64,000 bases of DNA from Candidatus Krumholzibacteriota bacterium (lineage in GTDB: Bacteria > Krumholzibacteriota > Krumholzibacteriia > LZORAL124-64-63): the NCBI GenBank assembly GCA_024275485.1, contig JAJRZA010000050.1, positions 1-64,000 of the forward strand, written 5' to 3'. Position numbers and translations under genes: made by a program. Shown here piece by piece: positions 17,682 through 27,176 of this stretch. Position 1 is the stretch's first letter. Each line of letters begins with the position of its first letter. The notes beneath the pieces are model-generated. The model was not told the DNA's origin. It ran no database searches and saw nothing but the letters and a program-made list of their open reading frames with translations.

Positions 17682-17701
17682 ACGGTCGCTTTATATACGC
17701 T

Positions 17702-18694
17702 ATGATTAAAGTTGAAAAACTGACTCGCCATTTTGGCACGACAAAGGCCCTTAGCGACCTCAGCTTTCAGGTGGCCCAGGGCCAGATTGTTGGTTTTTTG
17801 GGCCCCAATGGAGCCGGCAAATCCACCACCATGAAAATCCTCACCGGTTCTCTTGCTCCTACATCGGGCACCGCCTCGGTAAGCGGCTACGATGTGATGG
17901 ATGAGCCTTTGGCCGTGCGCCGGATGGTGGGATTCATGCCTGAGAATGTTGCCTTGTACCAAGACGATACCGTTTGCGCCTTCTTATACTTCGTGGCCGA
18001 TTTGAAAGCCGTTCCCCAACAGGGGTTGGACGACCATCTTGATGAAATTTTCAGGCAATGCGGACTGGAACAGGTTCGAAACAAGCTGGTGGGCAACCTC
18101 AGCCACGGTTTTACCAAGCGGCTGGGTTTGGCCCAGGCCCTGGTGGGCGATCCGCCGGTGTTGATTCTGGATGAACCCACCAGCGGGCTGGATCCCCATC
18201 AAATCGTGGGGATTCGCGAGCTGATCAAAAGTTTCCGCGGCAAGCGCACGGTGTTGATCAGCAGTCATATCCTTTCTGAAATCAGCGCCACCTGCGATCG
18301 GGTGCTCATTCTCAACCAGGGCCGTCTGGTTGGGGAAGACACCGCCGAACATTTGGCATCTGGAATGTCGACTGGGCAGCAGGGCTCAAACCTGGGGTCC
18401 ACTGGGCAAAGAGTTGTTTTGTCCTGGGATGGGGACCGTCTGGCTGTGGCCGACGCATTACGGCAGGTGACCGGGGTTGAAGACGTGGTAATCACCGACG
18501 TTGGTGCCGAAGTCCTGGTTGCCGGCAATCCTGTGGAAGTCAGGCCCAAACTGGTTGAATCGGTTTTGCGGTCGGGTGGCCGTCTGCAGACCATCCAGGA
18601 CAAGGGCCCGAGTCTTGAGGAAATGTTCCTGCGCCTGACCGGGGCGGACTCTGCACCGGATAAATCCGCTCCCGATGCCGGAGAAAAACCATGA
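17702..18694 (+). CDS. ABC transporter ATP-binding protein, GldA-like
   Basis: This is the cytoplasmic ATPase of an ABC-2 type exporter. Walker A is GPNGAGKST (about residues 34-42), the signature is the degenerate LSHGFTKR typical of the GldA/YbhF/NosF group, and Walker B is VLILDEPTSGLD with ISSHIL as the switch histidine. The 330 residues include a C-terminal extension of about 100 residues. The ATG at 17702 gives the standard MIKVEKLTRHFG start. It overlaps the fused permease gene by 4 bp (ATGA), so the two form one complex. The substrate is unknown. Confidence 0.92.
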   Translation: MIKVEKLTRHFGTTKALSDLSFQVAQGQIVGFLGPNGAGKSTTMKILTGSLAPTSGTASVSGYDVMDEPLAVRRMVGFMPENVALYQDDTVCAFLYFVADLKAVPQQGLDDHLDEIFRQCGLEQVRNKLVGNLSHGFTKRLGLAQALVGDPPVLILDEPTSGLDPHQIVGIRELIKSFRGKRTVLISSHILSEISATCDRVLILNQGRLVGEDTAEHLASGMSTGQQGSNLGSTGQRVVLSWDGDRLAVADALRQVTGVEDVVITDVGAEVLVAGNPVEVRPKLVESVLRSGGRLQTIQDKGPSLEEMFLRLTGADSAPDKSAPDAGEKP

Positions 18695-20838
18695 GGCAGT
18701 TCAACGCCATCGTACGCCGCGAAGTGGGGGCCTTTTTTCACGGCAGCATGGCTCCGATCCTGCTGGGTGGTTTTCTGGTATTGGTGGGTTTAATCTTCAC
18801 CAAGCTGATGATGGGCTACAGCGATCTGAGTACCAATGCCCTGCAGAGCGCCCGCAGCGGAAACTACATCAACCTGGCGGAGACGGTATTTCGCCCCATG
18901 GTTTCAACCATGCTGCTTTTGGTTGTGCTTCTGATGCCTTCTTTGACCATGAGGCTTTTTTCACCCGAATACCGTTCAGGTCGTTTCAACCTGCTGGCCA
19001 GCTGGCCGGTGCCGGACCACATCTGGGTCCTTGGGAAATGGTGGTCAGCCCTGGTCTCTGCCTCGGTGATGCTGCTGGCCACCCTGGTTCTGTTTGTTTC
19101 GGTTTGGTTCTTCGGCGACCCGGAGCCCGGTCCCTTGTTCACGGTTTTTCTGGGTTTGTTTCTGCTGGCCTCCAGCCTTGTTGCTTTCGGAACCCTGGCT
19201 TCGGTGGCTTTCAGTCATCAGATCCTGGCCTATTTTGTGGCCCTGATTTATGCCATGTTGCTCTTTATGGTGCAGCTTTTGGAGCGTTTTCTTCCAGGTA
19301 TCCTGGGACAGGTCGCCCATGAAATGTCCCTGTTGTTGCACTTCGAACGCTTCAGCCGGGGGGTGCTCGATAGCCGGGATGTCCTGTTCTTTCTCTTGAT
19401 GACCATGCTCCCATTGACGGCTGCAACCTCGATTCTGGCCGGCCGCCGTTTGCCTGCCCGGCGCCGTCTGGCCCAATGGTTGCCTACCTTGCTGATGCTG
19501 ATTCTCGTGGTGGTGATTTATTTGCTGGGTATGTATTTCCCGGTCACTTTGGATTTGACCGGCAACAAGAGGTACAGCCTGGCGCCCCAAACGGTGAAAA
19601 TCCTGAAAAATCTGGGTCAGGATCTCGACACCATCGAGGGAGTGGACAAGGTCACGGTGTATTCATTCCTGCAACGTTACGACCCCGCTTACGATCTCAC
19701 CGAAGTCTTGCTTAAGGGCTGCAGCCAGCAATCGCGTCATTTTCGTTACGAGATGGTGGATCTGGAAACCGACATTGAAATGGTGAAAAAGTATGGAGTG
19801 AGGGTGGCTCGTTCCATGGTTGTGGAGGTGGGCGACCGCACCACCACCATTCTGCAACCCGAAGAAAGCGGTTTGATCAACGCTGTCTACCGTCTGGTCG
19901 TGGGCAAACGGCCGGTCATTGGCTATTTGATGGGGCATGGAGAGCATCGCTTTGATGATCTTGAGATGGCTGGTTACGCCACCCTGGAGTTGGTACTCCA
20001 GGAGCAGGGTTACGATGTCAGGCCATTGGTGCTTGGCGAAACAGGTGGTGTCCCGGAAGCGTGCGATGTGTTGATCATTGCCGGACCGCGCACTGATCCG
20101 CTGGGTCTGGAAACTGAAGCGGTGGACCGGCATTTGGCGAGGGGCAAAGCAGTGCTGATCATGTTGGATCCCATCACACCTCCGGGTTGGGTCGCCTGGC
20201 TGGAGCAATACCGGGTTCATCCGACCGGGAAGGTGATCATCACTCCCACGGGGCAGGGAAAGATCAGTCGTCTGATGGAAGTTCTGGATGAGTATGGCGC
20301 CCATGAAATATCACATTCGATGCAGGGTGTGCGAACGTTGTTTCCCTTTGCCCAGGCTTTGGGTGTGATGGCTGATGACGGCTCGGGCATCAAGGGGGCC
20401 GTCCTGTTGTTGAGCAACAACGTGAGTTGGGCCGAGTTGGATCCCGAGACCCGCTTCAGCGGTCCGGCCCAATTCGATCCGGCCACCGATACGGCCGGTC
20501 CTGTGCCGGTTGCCCTGGTCCTGGAAACGCCGCCCGTAGAGGCGGACGCGCGTCCAGGCCGTATGGTGGTGGTGGGGAATTCCGAGTTCGTCAACAACAG
20601 CATGATCAATCGTGATGGCAACCGGGATTTGCTGCTGAATATGGTAGGATGGTTGGCCCGCGAAGAGAACCTGATCGAATTGAGGGGGCGCGATCCCCTC
20701 AGTCAGCCGATAATCCTGACTACCAACCAGAAAAACCTGATCCAATGGGGGGCGGTGGTTCTGTGGCCGTTGCTGGTCGTTAGCCTGGCGGTGGGGATCA
20801 TGATTCGCCACCGCCGCCGCACCGAGGAGAAATCTTGA
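18691..20838 (+). CDS. Fused ABC-2 permease and GldG-like auxiliary protein
   Basis: The 715-residue protein joins two parts that are separate genes (gldF, gldG) in Bacteroidetes. Residues 1-250 form an ABC-2 permease with about six hydrophobic segments. A further membrane segment (LLMLILVVVIYLLGMYF) leads into a periplasmic GldG-like region starting TGNKRYSLAPQTVKIL, with the GHGEHRF-like motif and a fold related to ABC_transp_aux. A last membrane helix (VVLWPLLVVSLAVGIMI) ends the protein. Coupled to the ATPase by ATGA and to the next gene by TTGA. A gliding role cannot be inferred from sequence alone; this module occurs in many non-gliding bacteria. Confidence 0.88.
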   Translation: MRQFNAIVRREVGAFFHGSMAPILLGGFLVLVGLIFTKLMMGYSDLSTNALQSARSGNYINLAETVFRPMVSTMLLLVVLLMPSLTMRLFSPEYRSGRFNLLASWPVPDHIWVLGKWWSALVSASVMLLATLVLFVSVWFFGDPEPGPLFTVFLGLFLLASSLVAFGTLASVAFSHQILAYFVALIYAMLLFMVQLLERFLPGILGQVAHEMSLLLHFERFSRGVLDSRDVLFFLLMTMLPLTAATSILAGRRLPARRRLAQWLPTLLMLILVVVIYLLGMYFPVTLDLTGNKRYSLAPQTVKILKNLGQDLDTIEGVDKVTVYSFLQRYDPAYDLTEVLLKGCSQQSRHFRYEMVDLETDIEMVKKYGVRVARSMVVEVGDRTTTILQPEESGLINAVYRLVVGKRPVIGYLMGHGEHRFDDLEMAGYATLELVLQEQGYDVRPLVLGETGGVPEACDVLIIAGPRTDPLGLETEAVDRHLARGKAVLIMLDPITPPGWVAWLEQYRVHPTGKVIITPTGQGKISRLMEVLDEYGAHEISHSMQGVRTLFPFAQALGVMADDGSGIKGAVLLLSNNVSWAELDPETRFSGPAQFDPATDTAGPVPVALVLETPPVEADARPGRMVVVGNSEFVNNSMINRDGNRDLLLNMVGWLAREENLIELRGRDPLSQPIILTTNQKNLIQWGAVVLWPLLVVSLAVGIMIRHRRRTEEKS

Positions 20839-22433
20839 TCCCCCGGATTTTTATTGATCGCACCGGAAAGGTACCGCGTTCCGCGAGTATTCTTGGGGTA
20901 GTCCTGGTTGTGGCAGCGGTGGCCCTGTTTTTTGCCAGCCGTCGGGAAACATCCGATGACTTGATTCTGGGCGGCCATCTCTTTGATCTCGATAATTCCA
21001 GCATCGAAGGTTTTCTGCTGACCCATGATGGTGCTCAATTCCGATTCGATCGCGACACCGTTGAAAATAACCACGGCTACTGGACGCTGCGAGGCGCCAC
21101 TTCGGATTTCCTGAACCAGGGAGCGGTGGCCCAATTCCTGGTGCAGTTGAAGGAGGCCCGGGGCGGCCGTGTTCTGCCCGGCACTGAACCGGAAGATCGT
21201 CGGTACGATTTTAATGGCCCGGAATCCTTGCGCCTGACCATCTTCACCTCCGACGGCCGGCGGCAATCCCTGGCCGTGGGCAGCTCCAATCCAGTCACAG
21301 GCCATTATTATGCTTCCGGCGTCGGGCGTCCCGGCTGTTTTCCGGTGACTGAAGTCATTCAGCACCGACTGGCGAGTTTGCCTGCGTCTCTGCAGCTGCA
21401 TGTTTTATTGCCCCGCTTTGAACGCGATCTGATCCAGAAAATTGATCTTCAATATGGTCAGGAAACCCACCTTTTGCGCCGGATGGATCAACGTTGGTGG
21501 ATACGGCAACCGGCTAAAGGTTCCATTGCCCTGGGCAGCGCTGCCGGGGCTTATCACCAGCAGTATGACGATCGCCGCATGATGGATGATAATCAGGTTT
21601 GGTTGCTGGGCAACGATTCCGCCATCAGCCGACTTCTTTACGAAACCAGTGAAATGGTCGTCAACGATATTCCAGCCACGAGGTGGGCCCAGCCTCGTCT
21701 TCAGGAATTGGAGTTGGACCCGCCCTGGCGACGAGTGACGCTGCATGGGGCGGGAATCAACCCCGACTCCACGGAGGCGTCGGGTGATCTGCTGGAAATC
21801 GGTTTTGGCCCAGCCCTGGACAACGACCGTGTGCCGGCCCTGCGTCGTGGCAACGTTCTGATGACCGATGCGGAATCCCTGCGAAGTCTGGGGGCTCCCC
21901 TGGGAGACTTTCTGGACGTGGGTGCTGTCTCCTTCCTGGTGGCTGCCTCAGATTCCCTTCGGATTTGGCGGAGTGGCGAGTTGCTCATCCGTGGTTTCAG
22001 GGGAGAAGCATCCGAGATATTGGACATGTCGCGCAAGCGTCCCATGGTGGAATCCTGGGTTACCACCTTCCCCACTCGCGATATGCGTCCAGGGATGACG
22101 GAACTGGCATACCAGGGGTTGGTGCGCTACATGATTACCAACTTGGATCGATTGGAAATCCTGGCCGTTTTGCCTCCGGTGATGGACCGACGTATTCTGT
22201 CCAACGAGGAGCGGGTGGTGATGGAAATTTATACGCCGCAGGGGAATCAGAAACTGGAATTCGGCTATTTGAATGCCGATTATTTGCCGCACGGTTCGCG
22301 CTCACCGGTGGGTACCGAAGATTCCATGGCGCCAGTGGCTCTTTGGCGGCCGCAGACCGGGCAGTTGTTGCAGGTGCCCGGGCATATTCTGGTGACTTTG
22401 CGGAATCATGCCTCGGCGATGGTTCGACGTTAG
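20835..22433 (+). CDS. DUF4340-like membrane-anchored protein
   Basis: The 532-residue protein has one N-terminal membrane helix (ASILGVVLVVAAVALFFAS) and a large exported part. The layout and position after a GldA/GldFG pair fit the DUF4340 family, and the start of the soluble part (WTLRGATSDFLNQGAVAQFL) resembles its repeated domain. The start is a TTG whose last two bases are the first two of the upstream TGA (TTGA), with GAGGAG 6 bases before. The function of DUF4340 is unknown; association with the exporter is the best clue. Confidence 0.75.
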   Translation: MIPRIFIDRTGKVPRSASILGVVLVVAAVALFFASRRETSDDLILGGHLFDLDNSSIEGFLLTHDGAQFRFDRDTVENNHGYWTLRGATSDFLNQGAVAQFLVQLKEARGGRVLPGTEPEDRRYDFNGPESLRLTIFTSDGRRQSLAVGSSNPVTGHYYASGVGRPGCFPVTEVIQHRLASLPASLQLHVLLPRFERDLIQKIDLQYGQETHLLRRMDQRWWIRQPAKGSIALGSAAGAYHQQYDDRRMMDDNQVWLLGNDSAISRLLYETSEMVVNDIPATRWAQPRLQELELDPPWRRVTLHGAGINPDSTEASGDLLEIGFGPALDNDRVPALRRGNVLMTDAESLRSLGAPLGDFLDVGAVSFLVAASDSLRIWRSGELLIRGFRGEASEILDMSRKRPMVESWVTTFPTRDMRPGMTELAYQGLVRYMITNLDRLEILAVLPPVMDRRILSNEERVVMEIYTPQGNQKLEFGYLNADYLPHGSRSPVGTEDSMAPVALWRPQTGQLLQVPGHILVTLRNHASAMVRR

Positions 22434-22437
22434 TTCT

Positions 22438-23883
22438 CTAATCCAACCTAATCCCCGCCGGCAGCTCCACCGCAGAAACCAGGGGACCCTCCCAAGCGGC
22501 CAACTCAGCCACCATCAAAGGTGGAATCACCACGGGCTGACCATCCAATTCCAGCTCCTGCAAAATAGAAAGATAAACTTGGGCCTGGCCCTTGAAGCTA
22601 GCCATCAATTCCTTGCCCACGGGAGCCGCCGCCGGTAGTTTCAAACTGCGCGGATTGACAAACCTACCGTTCCGCTTGACCCGATAATCGAGATGCGGCC
22701 CCGTGGCATAACCAGTGGCCCCCACATAGCCGATAATCTGTCCCTGATCAACCGTCGAACCCTTGTGGATGCCTTTGGCATAACTGGAAAGATGCAGATA
22801 AAAGGTCTCGTATTCGGCGTTGGTATGCCGAATCTGAATGTAACGGCCGTTGCCTTTTTTCTTGGTGCGGGCCACAACCACACCATCGCCGCCGGCACGC
22901 ACGGGAGTGCCCAACGGAGCGGCGTAATCCACACCGAGGTGAGGCATCCAGCGTTTGAGTACGGGATGAAAGCGCCGGTGGCTGAACTTGCTGCTGATGC
23001 GACTGTACTGCAGGGGCGCCCGCGAAAGTTGCTTCTGCAGATTGTACCCGTCGGCATCGTAATAATGGATTCGTCCGTCGGCCGAAGTGAACTGGAAGGC
23101 TTGTCGGGCTCTGCCGCGGTTCATGATTTCCACACTTAAAATGGATCCGGTACGGATGCGTTTGCCTTCCTTGTAAACTTCTTCATAAAGGATGCTGAAG
23201 GTGTCGCCTTTGCGCAGATCCCGGTTGAAATCCAGGTCCCAGCCCAGGATGTCGTTCATTTTTGGCGCCAGGGCCAAGGGCGCATCGAGTTTTTGCAGAC
23301 TGGTGTAGAGGCTGTTGTTGATGGTGCCACTGATGGCCTTGAGCCGCCGTTCCACTGGATAAGTGCCGTCGATGCGCTCGTATGTGTCGCCCTTGCGCAC
23401 CCAGGTAATGTAGCTTTCTTCATCCAGGTCGAAACCAAGGGCTTCCAACCCGCCGTCGTCGGTTACTTCAAGGCGGAAGACTTCCCCGGCGCGAACGGTC
23501 TTCAGGTTGCGAAAGGACTTGCAGGCCTTGACCAGGGCCATGATGTCGTCATGCCCAACATGCCGCCCCTGGAGAGCTTCGTAAAAAGTTTGGCCGCGGG
23601 TGATGATCATGTTCTTGGGACCGCAGCCCGGCTGGGCAACCGGACCCAGCATTTCCTGGGGGACCGCGTTGTAGCCGGGAGATTTCAAGAAAGATGTCGT
23701 CAGGTCCAACGACTGCAGTTGCTGCACCCTGCTGAGAGGAGGTTCGGAAGGTCCGCCCATGCCATTTTGGGGCACCGGTGAGGTATCGGCGTGATTGAGG
23801 ATGCCCACACCCCAGATCATCAGGGAGGCTCCGGACAGGGCAACAAGGGCCAGACCGCCATTTTTTAGAATAATTTTCAGCAT
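22438..23883 (-). CDS. M23 family murein endopeptidase (MepM-like)
   Basis: This is probably a peptidoglycan DD-endopeptidase acting in the periplasm. An N-terminal anchor (LALVALSGASLMIWGVGI) is followed by an OapA/LysM-like region (about residues 110-290) and the M23 domain with zinc motifs HLGVDYAAP and GPHLDYRV plus the YLHLSSY catalytic histidine. The 481 residues match MepM-like proteins. The ATG at 23883 lies 19 bases from AGGAGG, whereas an in-frame CTG at 23895 lies 7 bases from it and may be the real start. It is convergent with the DUF4340 gene, 4 bp apart. Confidence 0.9.
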   Translation of the reverse strand: MLKIILKNGGLALVALSGASLMIWGVGILNHADTSPVPQNGMGGPSEPPLSRVQQLQSLDLTTSFLKSPGYNAVPQEMLGPVAQPGCGPKNMIITRGQTFYEALQGRHVGHDDIMALVKACKSFRNLKTVRAGEVFRLEVTDDGGLEALGFDLDEESYITWVRKGDTYERIDGTYPVERRLKAISGTINNSLYTSLQKLDAPLALAPKMNDILGWDLDFNRDLRKGDTFSILYEEVYKEGKRIRTGSILSVEIMNRGRARQAFQFTSADGRIHYYDADGYNLQKQLSRAPLQYSRISSKFSHRRFHPVLKRWMPHLGVDYAAPLGTPVRAGGDGVVVARTKKKGNGRYIQIRHTNAEYETFYLHLSSYAKGIHKGSTVDQGQIIGYVGATGYATGPHLDYRVKRNGRFVNPRSLKLPAAAPVGKELMASFKGQAQVYLSILQELELDGQPVVIPPLMVAELAAWEGPLVSAVELPAGIRLD

Positions 23884-24020
23884 TGTCGAATTCAGTTTGA
23901 TTCCTCCTGAACGGATTCCATTTCCCTAGGCAAGGCCAAAATGCACTGTTTGCCATCTTGCAGGCAAGGGTTTTTTGTGACTCCGGTCAAGCATTGAGCA
24001 TACAAAGGTGACCCGGTACA

Positions 24021-24029
24021 TGCTATAAT
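24021..24029 (+). promoter_or_regulatory. Extended -10 promoter element
   Basis: TGCTATAAT is a perfect extended -10 (TG-N-TATAAT). The hexamer 17 bases upstream (TACAAA) is a poor -35, as is common for extended -10 promoters. It would start transcription near 24036, ahead of the FG-GAP gene. Confidence 0.6.
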
Positions 24030-24120
24030 ACACAGCAAGCCATGCAATTTGCACGTTGAAACCCCCCTGTCGGAATCCAGGTTCTTTAAGAAGGGGCTTA
24101 ATCGGCGAAAACCGAAGACT

Positions 24121-26199
24121 GTGAGGCCGCCCTTGTCAAGAATCCCATCCTACGCCGCTAGATGCAACAGCTGTGCCGTATTTGGCCTTCTGGTGTTGTT
24201 TTCCGTCTTATTCATCCCGGTCATGGCTCATGCCGATGCGGTGTTTCTGACCGATCACGCTTCCGGTTTCACCGGACAGGATTTTGGTGCCGCCGTGTGT
24301 GGGCTGGGCGATATCGACGGTGACGGCAACAATGACCTGCTCGTGGGCGCCCCGGGTGACAACTCGAGTGGTTCTGAAGCAGGCGCGGCTTTTCTATGGT
24401 ACGGCAATTCCGCGGTGACCCACTCCGCGAACGAGGTCTGGTACGGGGTAGCGGGAGAAAAATTTGGTTATTCCGTCGCCGCCATTGGTGACGTCAACAA
24501 CGATGGGAATCCCGACTTTGCCGTGGGCGCACCATTGTCCAACACCGGGGGCACCGGAAAAGGGCGAGTTTGTATTTTTTATGGCGGCAGCTTTCTTTCC
24601 CCAACTCCGGACCTGATCATTCTGGGTGCCAATGGTGGCGACCAGTTTGGCTTCTCGGTAGCCGCGGCCGGCGATTTTAATGGAGACGGCAAAGACGATT
24701 TCATTGTGGGCGCACCATACTCCAACACTGGCGGGACGAACATTGGCGCCGCCTATGTCATTTATGGAAATACCGGCGACCCCAGTACTGATTTGGTCGA
24801 TGCAACCACGCTGACGGGTGAAATTGGCGGCGATTTTTTTGGCTGGTCGGTGTGTCCGGCGGGCAATTTCCTTGGTGGCAACGAAGTGAGTGTAGCGGTG
24901 GGCGCCCCGGGCAACGATTCCCACTGGGGACTGGATGCGGGCGCGGTTCATATTTTCAAGGGCTCATTGTTTCCAGCCACTCCCGACGCCACGGCAGATC
25001 ATCTGATCGGAGTTGGGGGTACTTCCCAGGCCGGCAGTCAATACGGATGGGTGGTTAGAAACGCCGGTCGTTGGGACAACGTCGCCTATGACGATCTGGC
25101 AGTCGGCGCTCCCACCAATAACCAGGCCGGCAGCGCCGCCGGTCGGGTGGAAATCATTTTCGGCGGGCTCAGTCCCTCGACAACCGGCGATCGTTACGCG
25201 ACCGGTAGCTCCGGCGGCGACAACCTGGGCTACGCCCTTGCCCCATTGGGCGATTTCACCAATAGCGGCCGGGACGATATTTTGATTGGTGCCCCTTTCT
25301 ACGCCGGTGATGGAACCGACGCGGGCCGGGCCTACATTTACGAGGGAAACAGCAGTTCGGGTGGCGTCTCCGTATTGGCAGCCATTGTTGTTGATCCTCT
25401 CATGCCCAGCACCCAGGCCTTTGACCGTTTTGGTTTCGCGGTGGCCGGAACCGGAGATTTCGACGGTGACGGTTTCATGGACTACGCGGTGGCAGCCCCT
25501 TCGGGCAACATCGCCAACAATGCGCCAGCCGGATTTTGCCGATTGTGGGCTACTGACAACCAAACCGTAGCCACTTTCCGTTTTCAAGCCGTCTCCACCT
25601 GGACAGACGACGGCCAGGTGCAGTTGCGGCTGATCCTGCCGGTGGCTCCCGAAGATATCGTCAACCTGGAAATCCGTCGTCAGGGTGCTTTTGGTCAGGA
25701 AACAGTGTTTGATGGCCCTGTTGAAGATTTGGTTGTTCCCGGATTTTTCCCCGACGGAGAGCATCATTATCAGCTGATCGACGCTGGTCCTTTCGATCAG
25801 GGTATACCCGACCGAATGATTTCCTATCAGGCCACCTTGAACCTTCGCAACGGCGGCATGATCGAACTTTCGGATCCTTACGTTTGGGAGCCGCTGTCCC
25901 TTGAACAGCAACCTGCCTTGCGACCACTGATGGCCCGGCAGGCTTGGCCCAACCCGGCCAATCCCCGCTCAGCCCTGGAATACAAGGTTGCCCAGGGACT
26001 TTCCTATAGCTTGACCATCGCCGATATCCGGGGACGCCGCATCCGCCAACTGGTTGAAGGCAGGGGAACCGGCCAATGGGAGCAAAAAAGCTGGGACGGA
26101 AAAGATGACCTGGGACGGGCCCTGCCATCCGGTCTTTATTTGTTCCGCCTGCGCACCAATGGTCATATCGAAATTCGAAAGGTGATCCTGGCACGATGA
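24121..26199 (+). CDS. Secreted FG-GAP seven-bladed propeller protein with FlgD-like tail
   Basis: After a signal peptide (FGLLVLFSVLFIPVMAHADA) come seven FG-GAP/integrin-alpha repeats, each of the form FGxxVxxxGDxNxDGxxDxxVGAP, with calcium loops such as DIDGDGNND and DFDGDGFMD. The C-terminus is an Ig-like FlgD-type tail (YSLTIADIRGRRIRQL, LPSGLYLFRLRTNG) of the kind on exported proteins in FCB-related phyla. The frame is open from TTG 24049, but that lies about 13 bases from the predicted transcription start; GTG 24121 gives a standard signal peptide. Neither has a strong ribosome-binding site. Adhesion or ligand binding is inferred. Confidence 0.82.
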   Translation: MRPPLSRIPSYAARCNSCAVFGLLVLFSVLFIPVMAHADAVFLTDHASGFTGQDFGAAVCGLGDIDGDGNNDLLVGAPGDNSSGSEAGAAFLWYGNSAVTHSANEVWYGVAGEKFGYSVAAIGDVNNDGNPDFAVGAPLSNTGGTGKGRVCIFYGGSFLSPTPDLIILGANGGDQFGFSVAAAGDFNGDGKDDFIVGAPYSNTGGTNIGAAYVIYGNTGDPSTDLVDATTLTGEIGGDFFGWSVCPAGNFLGGNEVSVAVGAPGNDSHWGLDAGAVHIFKGSLFPATPDATADHLIGVGGTSQAGSQYGWVVRNAGRWDNVAYDDLAVGAPTNNQAGSAAGRVEIIFGGLSPSTTGDRYATGSSGGDNLGYALAPLGDFTNSGRDDILIGAPFYAGDGTDAGRAYIYEGNSSSGGVSVLAAIVVDPLMPSTQAFDRFGFAVAGTGDFDGDGFMDYAVAAPSGNIANNAPAGFCRLWATDNQTVATFRFQAVSTWTDDGQVQLRLILPVAPEDIVNLEIRRQGAFGQETVFDGPVEDLVVPGFFPDGEHHYQLIDAGPFDQGIPDRMISYQATLNLRNGGMIELSDPYVWEPLSLEQQPALRPLMARQAWPNPANPRSALEYKVAQGLSYSLTIADIRGRRIRQLVEGRGTGQWEQKSWDGKDDLGRALPSGLYLFRLRTNGHIEIRKVILAR

Positions 26200-27173
26200 A
26201 CAAAGACCTGCCGGGTGTCGAGCTGCACACTCATTTGGAAGGGTCGATAACTCCGAAGCGTCTGATCGCCCTGGCCGATCGCCATGGTCAACCGGGTTTG
26301 CCCGCCAACTGCCTTAACAAGGAAGGCACGGCATATGTTTTTGACGGGTTTCAGGGCTTCCTGGATTTGTTTCGCAAAGTTACCCTGCTGCTGAAAACAC
26401 CTGCCGACTTTCACGAGTTGGCCCTGGACCTGGGCAAAACCCTGTACGACGATGGCGTGGGGTACGCTGAAATAAGTCTTTCGTATGGTGTGATGCTGAT
26501 GCGAAACCTCGACCCTCTGGCCATTCAACAGGCGCTGTCCGACGCCGCCCACCAGGTTCACGAAACTCATGGGGTACGCATGCGCTGGTTGCCCGATGCG
26601 GTGCGCCAATTGGGTGTGGATCAGGGCTGGCATGCTTTTGAAGCCGCCGCCCGGGCCGGTCGTTCTTTGGGTGTGGTTGGTTTTGGTCTTGGTGGCGACG
26701 AGACCACTGGACCTGCCCGCAACTTCGCTCGGCTTTTTGCCGATGTGAAAGCCGAAGGTCTGGGCGTGAGCATTCATGCTGGAGAAGCTCCCGCCAGGGG
26801 TCCTGCCGCTGCCGAATCCGTCCGACAGGCCGTGGAAGATTGTGGAGCCCAACGCATTGGTCATGGTCTCGGGGCGGTTGCCGATCCTCGGGTTATGGCT
26901 TTGTTGAAGGCTCGAAACATTTTTGTAGAGCTCTGCCCGGGGTCAAATTTGCGTACCGGCGCCTTGGAAAGCTTGGCTGATCATCCGTTACAGGATTTCT
27001 TGGCCGCCAAAATACCCTGCGGATTGAACCCGGATGACCGCAGCTTGTTTGGCCTCGATCGAAAGGGAGAACTGGAAAGGGCCCGGCAAGAGCTTGACCT
27101 TCGGGAAGACCAGATTATGATGATGGATGAGTGGGCACGGGAGGCAACTTTTTCTTTCTTGGGTGAGGGCTAG
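26196..27173 (+). CDS. add: Adenosine deaminase family protein
   Basis: This metal-dependent hydrolase probably deaminates adenosine or a related purine. It has the zinc motif HTHLEGS (residues 11-17), SIHAGE, RIGHGLG and the C-terminal LNPDDRSLFG, where the family usually has NTDDP or NSDDP. The 325 residues are normal. The changed residues after DD could shift specificity toward another adenine compound. It overlaps the FG-GAP gene by 4 bp (ATGA). Confidence 0.88.
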   Translation: MNKDLPGVELHTHLEGSITPKRLIALADRHGQPGLPANCLNKEGTAYVFDGFQGFLDLFRKVTLLLKTPADFHELALDLGKTLYDDGVGYAEISLSYGVMLMRNLDPLAIQQALSDAAHQVHETHGVRMRWLPDAVRQLGVDQGWHAFEAAARAGRSLGVVGFGLGGDETTGPARNFARLFADVKAEGLGVSIHAGEAPARGPAAAESVRQAVEDCGAQRIGHGLGAVADPRVMALLKARNIFVELCPGSNLRTGALESLADHPLQDFLAAKIPCGLNPDDRSLFGLDRKGELERARQELDLREDQIMMMDEWAREATFSFLGEG

Positions 27174-27176
27174 AAT

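Noticed and set aside
24049-24120. TTG 24049 as start of the FG-GAP protein
   Set aside because: It lies only about 13 bases after the predicted transcription start, has no ribosome-binding site and would put a long polar stretch before the signal peptide.
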